Shown here piece after piece: positions 6,374 to 9,754 of a stretch of DNA of 9,754 bases. Both the position numbers and the translations under genes were made by a program. How positions within the stretch are numbered: the stretch's first letter is position 1; every line of letters starts with the position of its first letter. Under the pieces are notes generated by a model. The model searched no databases. It was given only the letters and a program-made list of their open reading frames with translations, and was not told the origin of the DNA. Source of the DNA: Paracoccaceae bacterium (GTDB lineage Bacteria; Pseudomonadota; Alphaproteobacteria; Rhodobacterales; Rhodobacteraceae); the NCBI GenBank assembly GCA_021767525.1, contig JAASTF010000104.1, positions 1 through 9,754 on the forward strand. The letters run 5' to 3'.

Positions 6374-7369
6374 ATGACCGCCACCCCCGGCCCCCGCAAC
6401 CTGATCACCGATGTGCCCGGTCTGCGGGTCGGAAACGCGCAGGACGACGCCATCAAAACCGGCGTCACCGTCCTGACGTCGGATGCGCCGTTTACCTGTG
6501 GCGTCAACGTCATGGGCGGCGCCCCCGGCAGCCGCGAAACCGAGCTTTTGGCCCCCGATAAGACGGTCGCGCAGGTCGACGCCCTGGTGCTGTCGGGCGG
6601 CTCGGCCCTGGGGCTCGATGCCTGCTCGGGCGTTGCCAACGCCCTGCGCGCACAGGGCCGTGGCTTCAAGGTCGGGCCCCATAACGTGCCCATCGTGCCG
6701 GGCGCGATCATCTTTGACCTGAACAATGGCGGCGACAAGGATTGGGGCGAAAATCCCTATAGTTTACTAGGGGCTAAGGCGCTTGCCGCCGCCAGTGACA
6801 GCTTTGATCTGGGCAGCATCGGCGCGGGCACGGGCGGCACGACCGCGACGCTGAAAGGCGGGCTTGGCTCGGCCTCGATCACCTTGCCGTCGGGGGCGAC
6901 GGTGGGCGCGCTGGTGGTGGTGAATGCGCTGGGATCGGCCACCGTGGGCGACGGCCCGCACTTCTGGGCCGCCCCGTTCGAGCTTGGCGATGAATTCGGC
7001 GCGCGCGGCGTGGCCAGCGATTTTCCTGATACCCATGTGCCGCAAACCAAACTGGCCGCCCACGCCAACACAACCATCGCGATCGTGGCCACAGACGCGG
7101 CGCTGGACAAGGCGCAATGCACCCGGCTCGCCACCGCCGCGCAAGACGGCTATGCCCGCGCCCTCGTGCCCGCCCATACGCCGATGGATGGTGACCTGAT
7201 CTTCGCCGCCTCGACCGGCGCCCATCCCCTACAAAACCCCATCGCCGAAACGCTGACCCTGGGCCACGCAGCGGCAACCTGCATGGCGCGCGCCATCGCG
7301 CGGGCGGTTTATCACGCCAGCGCCGCGCCGGGCGACACGCAGCCGACCTGGACCGAGAAATTCGGCTAG
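6374..7369 (+). CDS. P1-family (DmpA/NylC-like) self-cleaving aminopeptidase/amidohydrolase
   Basis: This family comprises L-aminopeptidase/D-esterase DmpA, beta-aminopeptidases and nylon-oligomer hydrolase NylC. Precursors cut themselves into alpha and beta chains and use the new N-terminal Ser or Thr as nucleophile. In this 331-aa protein the family hallmarks are an N-terminal NLITDVPGLRVGNAQD, LVLSGGSALGLDA (71-83), GAGTGGTTATLKGGLGSAS (150-168), VGALVVVNALG (177-187) and HANTTIAIVATDA (230-242). By analogy to NylC, the cleavage is at N232|T233, giving chains of 232 and 99 residues. ATG 6374 has AAAGGA 5 bases upstream, and the in-frame extension to 6050 is low-complexity. The stop is 4 bases from the end of the convergent alpha/beta hydrolase gene. 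Substrate is uncertain: peptides with N-terminal beta-amino acids, or amides. No signal peptide is visible, so it is cytoplasmic. Confidence 0.9.
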   Translation: MTATPGPRNLITDVPGLRVGNAQDDAIKTGVTVLTSDAPFTCGVNVMGGAPGSRETELLAPDKTVAQVDALVLSGGSALGLDACSGVANALRAQGRGFKVGPHNVPIVPGAIIFDLNNGGDKDWGENPYSLLGAKALAAASDSFDLGSIGAGTGGTTATLKGGLGSASITLPSGATVGALVVVNALGSATVGDGPHFWAAPFELGDEFGARGVASDFPDTHVPQTKLAAHANTTIAIVATDAALDKAQCTRLATAAQDGYARALVPAHTPMDGDLIFAASTGAHPLQNPIAETLTLGHAAATCMARAIARAVYHASAAPGDTQPTWTEKFG

Positions 7370-7373
7370 CGCA

Positions 7374-8165
7374 TTAGGACAAAAGGGTTTTCACCATATC
7401 ACTGTCGGCATCGGCCAGCGGGTCGATCACGTTGAAATGGTGCTGCCCCGGAACCACCACATGGCCGCAGCCCCAGGCATCGGCCAGCCATTGCGCCTGA
7501 TCCAGAAAGGCCGGGCGCTCGTCCCCGCCGACCCAGACGGTCACCGGCAGCCCGTCGATCGGGCGCTTCAGCACCGGGCTTTCGGCGGCGGCGGCGGCCT
7601 CGTCCATCTTGAACTGCGCGTTCATCGAGGTTTTCAGCAAAGGCCGCAAATCCGCCACGGGCGAGATCGGCATGACATGGGCCAACCGTTCGGCCAGTGC
7701 GCGCGGCAACACGCCCGGCACCGCCATGCGCGCCACCAGATGCCCACCCGCAGAATGCCCGGCCATCCGAATGGGCCCCGCCACCATCTGGCCCGCCACC
7801 TCGAAAAACCGGGCGATCTGCCAGGTGATCCGCGCGATCTCGACCTGCGGTGCCAGGTCATAAGACGGCATCGCCACGGCCCAGCCGCGCTGCAACATGC
7901 CCGCGCCCAGATGCGACCAAACCGATTTGTCGAACCGCAGCCAATAACCCCCGTGCACAAAGGCAAACAAACCCTTCGGCGCCCCGCGCGGCAAAAACAG
8001 GTCGAACCGCTGCCGCGCGCTGTCGCCATATTCCACGTCCAGCTCGGCCAGGCCCTGCTCGATCAACCCCTCGCGGAACGCGGCCGCCTGCCGCGCCCAG
8101 GTGTCGGGATAGGCATCTGCGCCGGGGATATGGGCGGCATTGGCATAGGCGTCGTCCAGCTCCAT
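7374..8165 (-). CDS. alpha/beta hydrolase, arylformamidase-like (263 aa)
   Basis: An alpha/beta-hydrolase fold with FVHGGYW (69-75, the oxyanion-hole HGG motif), the nucleophile elbow GHSAGG (136-141, Ser138), a probable acid at Asp215 in WVGGDERPAF and a probable base at His243 in QHHFNVID. HGGYW with GHSAGxHL is typical of arylformamidase (kynurenine formamidase, AFMID)-like and related carboxylesterases, so an N-formyl, amide or ester substrate fits. Bacterial kynurenine formamidase KynB has a different fold, and no tryptophan-pathway gene is adjacent, so the exact reaction is open. ATG 8165 follows AAGGAGG with a 5-base gap, a near-ideal site. The gene is divergent from the GabD-type dehydrogenase (107-base gap) and converges on the P1 peptidase gene with 4 bases between stops. 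There is no signal peptide. Confidence 0.88.
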   Translation of the reverse strand: MELDDAYANAAHIPGADAYPDTWARQAAAFREGLIEQGLAELDVEYGDSARQRFDLFLPRGAPKGLFAFVHGGYWLRFDKSVWSHLGAGMLQRGWAVAMPSYDLAPQVEIARITWQIARFFEVAGQMVAGPIRMAGHSAGGHLVARMAVPGVLPRALAERLAHVMPISPVADLRPLLKTSMNAQFKMDEAAAAAESPVLKRPIDGLPVTVWVGGDERPAFLDQAQWLADAWGCGHVVVPGQHHFNVIDPLADADSDMVKTLLS

Positions 8166-8198
8166 CCGAGCCTCCTTAACATCGCAACAATTTCAGCG

Positions 8199-8240
8199 GT
8201 CCTTACTGGACAAGCCTAGCCCAGAGTGGTTTGCCTGTCC
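8199..8240. promoter_or_regulatory. inverted-repeat elements in divergent promoter region
   Basis: Between the alpha/beta hydrolase and dehydrogenase genes, GTCC (8199-8202) and GGAC (8208-8211) are inverted around 5 bases. GGACAAGC (8208-8215) is also inverted, with one mismatch, against GCCTGTCC (8233-8240). The three GTCC/GGAC elements could be a shared operator for the two divergent genes. Support is weak because the arms are short. Confidence 0.25.
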
Positions 8241-8258
8241 CCAACCGATTTTTCCCGC

Positions 8259-8264
8259 AGGAGG
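8259..8264 (+). promoter_or_regulatory. ribosome binding site choosing the dehydrogenase start
   Basis: AGGAGG lies 8 bases before ATG 8273 but only 2 bases before the in-frame ATG 8267, which is too close to use. This selects MAKTETDLK as the N-terminus. Confidence 0.75.
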
Positions 8265-8272
8265 ATATGGAC

Positions 8273-9751
8273 ATGGCCAAGACCGAAACAGACCTGAAAT
8301 CGCTGCTGAAAGATCCCAGCCTTGTGGCCGAACGCGCCTATGGCAACGGCGACTGGATCGAGGGCGATGGCGGCGCAACCTTCGACGTGAAAAACCCTGC
8401 CCGCGGCGACGTGATCGCCAAGGTGGCCGACCTCAGCCGCGATCAGGTGGCCGGCGTGATCGACGCCGCCCACGCCGCGCAAAAAGAGTGGGCCGCCTGG
8501 ACCGGCAAAGAACGCGCGGCGGTGATGCGCAAATGGTTCGACCTGATGATGGAAAACGCCGACGACCTGGCCACCATCCTGACCGCCGAGCAGGGCAAAC
8601 CCCATGCCGAGGCCAAGGGCGAGATCGGCTATGGCGCGTCCTTCATCGAGTTCTTCGGCGAAGAGGCCAAGCGCGTCTACGGCGAAACCATCCCCGGCCA
8701 CCAGCGCGACAAGCGCATCATGGTGATGAAACAGCCCATCGGCGTCGCGGCCAGCATCACGCCCTGGAACTTCCCAACCGCGATGATCACGCGCAAGGCC
8801 GGCCCGGCGCTGGCGGCGGGCTGCACCTTTGTCGGGCGCCCGGCGGCAGAAACGCCCCTGTCGGCCACGGCGATGGCGGTGCTGGCCGAACGCGCGGGCA
8901 TTCCGCCGGGCGTGTTCAACATCGTCACCTCGTCGCGCAGCAGCGATATCGGCAAGGAATTCTGCGAAAACCCCAAGGTCCGCAAACTGACCTTCACAGG
9001 CAGCACCGAGGTGGGGCGCATCCTGCTGAAACAGGCCGCCGACCAGGTCATGAAATGCTCGATGGAGCTGGGCGGCAACGCCCCCTTCATCGTCTTCGAC
9101 GACGCCGATATCGATGCCGCCGTCGAAGGCGCGATCATGTGCAAGTTCCGCAACAACGGCCAGACCTGCGTCTGCGCCAACCGCATCTACGTGCAGGCCG
9201 GCGTTTACGACGAGTTCGCCAAGAAACTCGCCGACCGCGTGGGCAAGATGAAGGTGGGCGACGGCCTGGAAGACGGGGTCGAGCTGGGCCCGCTGATCAA
9301 CGCCGACGCCATCGAAAAGGTTCAAGAGCATATCGCCGACGCCAAATCCAAGGGCGCCGAGGTAATTCTGGGCGGCGAGGCGCAGCAGATGGAGGGCAAT
9401 TTCTTTCAACCCACCATCGTTACCGGCGCCACGCAGGACATGCTGTTTTCCACCGACGAAACCTTCGGCCCGCTCGCGCCGCTGTTCAAGTTCGAGGATG
9501 TGGATGACGTGATCGCGATGGCCAATGACACGATCTTCGGCCTCGCCAGCTATTTCTACGCCAAGGATCTTTCACGGGTCTACAAGGTGGCCGAGGCGCT
9601 GGAATACGGCATCGTCGGCGTCAACACCGGCATCATCTCGACCGAGGTGGCGCCCTTCGGCGGCGTCAAGCAATCGGGCCTGGGCCGCGAAGGCAGCCAC
9701 CACGGGATCGAGGAATTCCTGGAAATGAAATACGTCTGCATGTCGGTCTGA
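8273..9751 (+). CDS. gabD: NAD(P)-dependent succinate-semialdehyde dehydrogenase, GabD type
   Basis: This aldehyde dehydrogenase oxidises succinate semialdehyde to succinate, the last step of GABA and related breakdown. At 492 aa it is close to E. coli GabD (482). Signatures are ITPWNFPTA with N166 (oxyanion/cofactor), FTGSTEVGR (241-249, the Rossmann turn), MELGGNAPFIVFDDAD with general base E265, and NNGQTCVCANR with nucleophile C299 followed by C301. The CVC pair is the redox-switch pair known from SSADH enzymes. PFGGVKQSGLGREG (461-474) closes the family pattern. An oddity is R189 in FVGRPAAETP, where most aldehyde dehydrogenases carry the cofactor-binding Lys (KPA). The gene is divergent from the alpha/beta hydrolase and ends 3 bases before the window edge. 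Related semialdehydes such as glutarate semialdehyde cannot be excluded. Confidence 0.9.
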   Translation: MAKTETDLKSLLKDPSLVAERAYGNGDWIEGDGGATFDVKNPARGDVIAKVADLSRDQVAGVIDAAHAAQKEWAAWTGKERAAVMRKWFDLMMENADDLATILTAEQGKPHAEAKGEIGYGASFIEFFGEEAKRVYGETIPGHQRDKRIMVMKQPIGVAASITPWNFPTAMITRKAGPALAAGCTFVGRPAAETPLSATAMAVLAERAGIPPGVFNIVTSSRSSDIGKEFCENPKVRKLTFTGSTEVGRILLKQAADQVMKCSMELGGNAPFIVFDDADIDAAVEGAIMCKFRNNGQTCVCANRIYVQAGVYDEFAKKLADRVGKMKVGDGLEDGVELGPLINADAIEKVQEHIADAKSKGAEVILGGEAQQMEGNFFQPTIVTGATQDMLFSTDETFGPLAPLFKFEDVDDVIAMANDTIFGLASYFYAKDLSRVYKVAEALEYGIVGVNTGIISTEVAPFGGVKQSGLGREGSHHGIEEFLEMKYVCMSV

Positions 9752-9754
9752 TCC

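Noticed and set aside
4768..6561. 597-codon plus-strand open frame
   Set aside because: It is antisense to creatinase, whose family match is decisive, then crosses non-coding DNA into the P1 gene in the wrong frame.
8216..9409. 397-codon minus-strand open frame
   Set aside because: It is antisense to the dehydrogenase gene; its composition is a mirror of GC-rich codons and it shows no family motifs.
1..9754. CRISPR array, tRNA, rRNA, insertion sequence or attachment site
   Set aside because: I saw no spaced long repeats, no tRNA-like cloverleaf or CCA end, no transposase and no terminal inverted repeats with target duplications.

Overview
This GC-rich window looks like chromosomal DNA from an alphaproteobacterium, most likely of the Rhodobacterales (Roseobacter) type. 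That guess rests on codon use, strong AGGAGG-type ribosome sites, and the style of the creatinase and GabD proteins. No database search was possible. I see no rRNA, tRNA, CRISPR array, insertion sequence or phage gene.

Region 1 (1-3857, all minus strand) is a compact five-gene cluster. In transcription order it encodes a cysteine-free coiled-coil protein of 358 aa, a 66-aa two-helix membrane protein, a soluble cysteine-free 381-aa protein of unknown function, a 67-aa glycine-zipper membrane protein with an unusually AT-rich gene, and an AAA-type ATPase whose Walker A motif lies late in the protein and whose end is cut by the window. One junction overlaps by 8 bases (ATGACTGA) and others are 9-51 bases apart, so these genes are probably one operon. 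The mix of coiled coil, two small membrane proteins, an unknown soluble protein and an AAA motor suggests a membrane-associated machine. It is the best candidate here for an undescribed system.

Region 2 (3858-4675) holds a divergent intergenic region with a near-palindrome, then a lone 185-aa polytopic membrane protein on the plus strand, ending at a 9-bp GC-rich hairpin.

Region 3 (4687-9751) is catabolic. A creatinase with a full set of active-site residues (minus strand) is divergent from a P1-family (DmpA/NylC-like) self-cleaving amidohydrolase (plus strand). The 480-base gap between them carries an 11-bp-period direct repeat and a C9 tract, and possibly a decayed reading frame. An alpha/beta hydrolase of the arylformamidase-like type (minus strand) converges on the P1 gene with a 4-base gap. 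It is divergent from a GabD-type succinate-semialdehyde dehydrogenase (plus strand) with an Arg in place of the usual cofactor-binding Lys. Together these four enzymes could hydrolyse creatine or other guanidino and amide compounds and feed a semialdehyde into the TCA cycle, but that link is inferred from gene order only.
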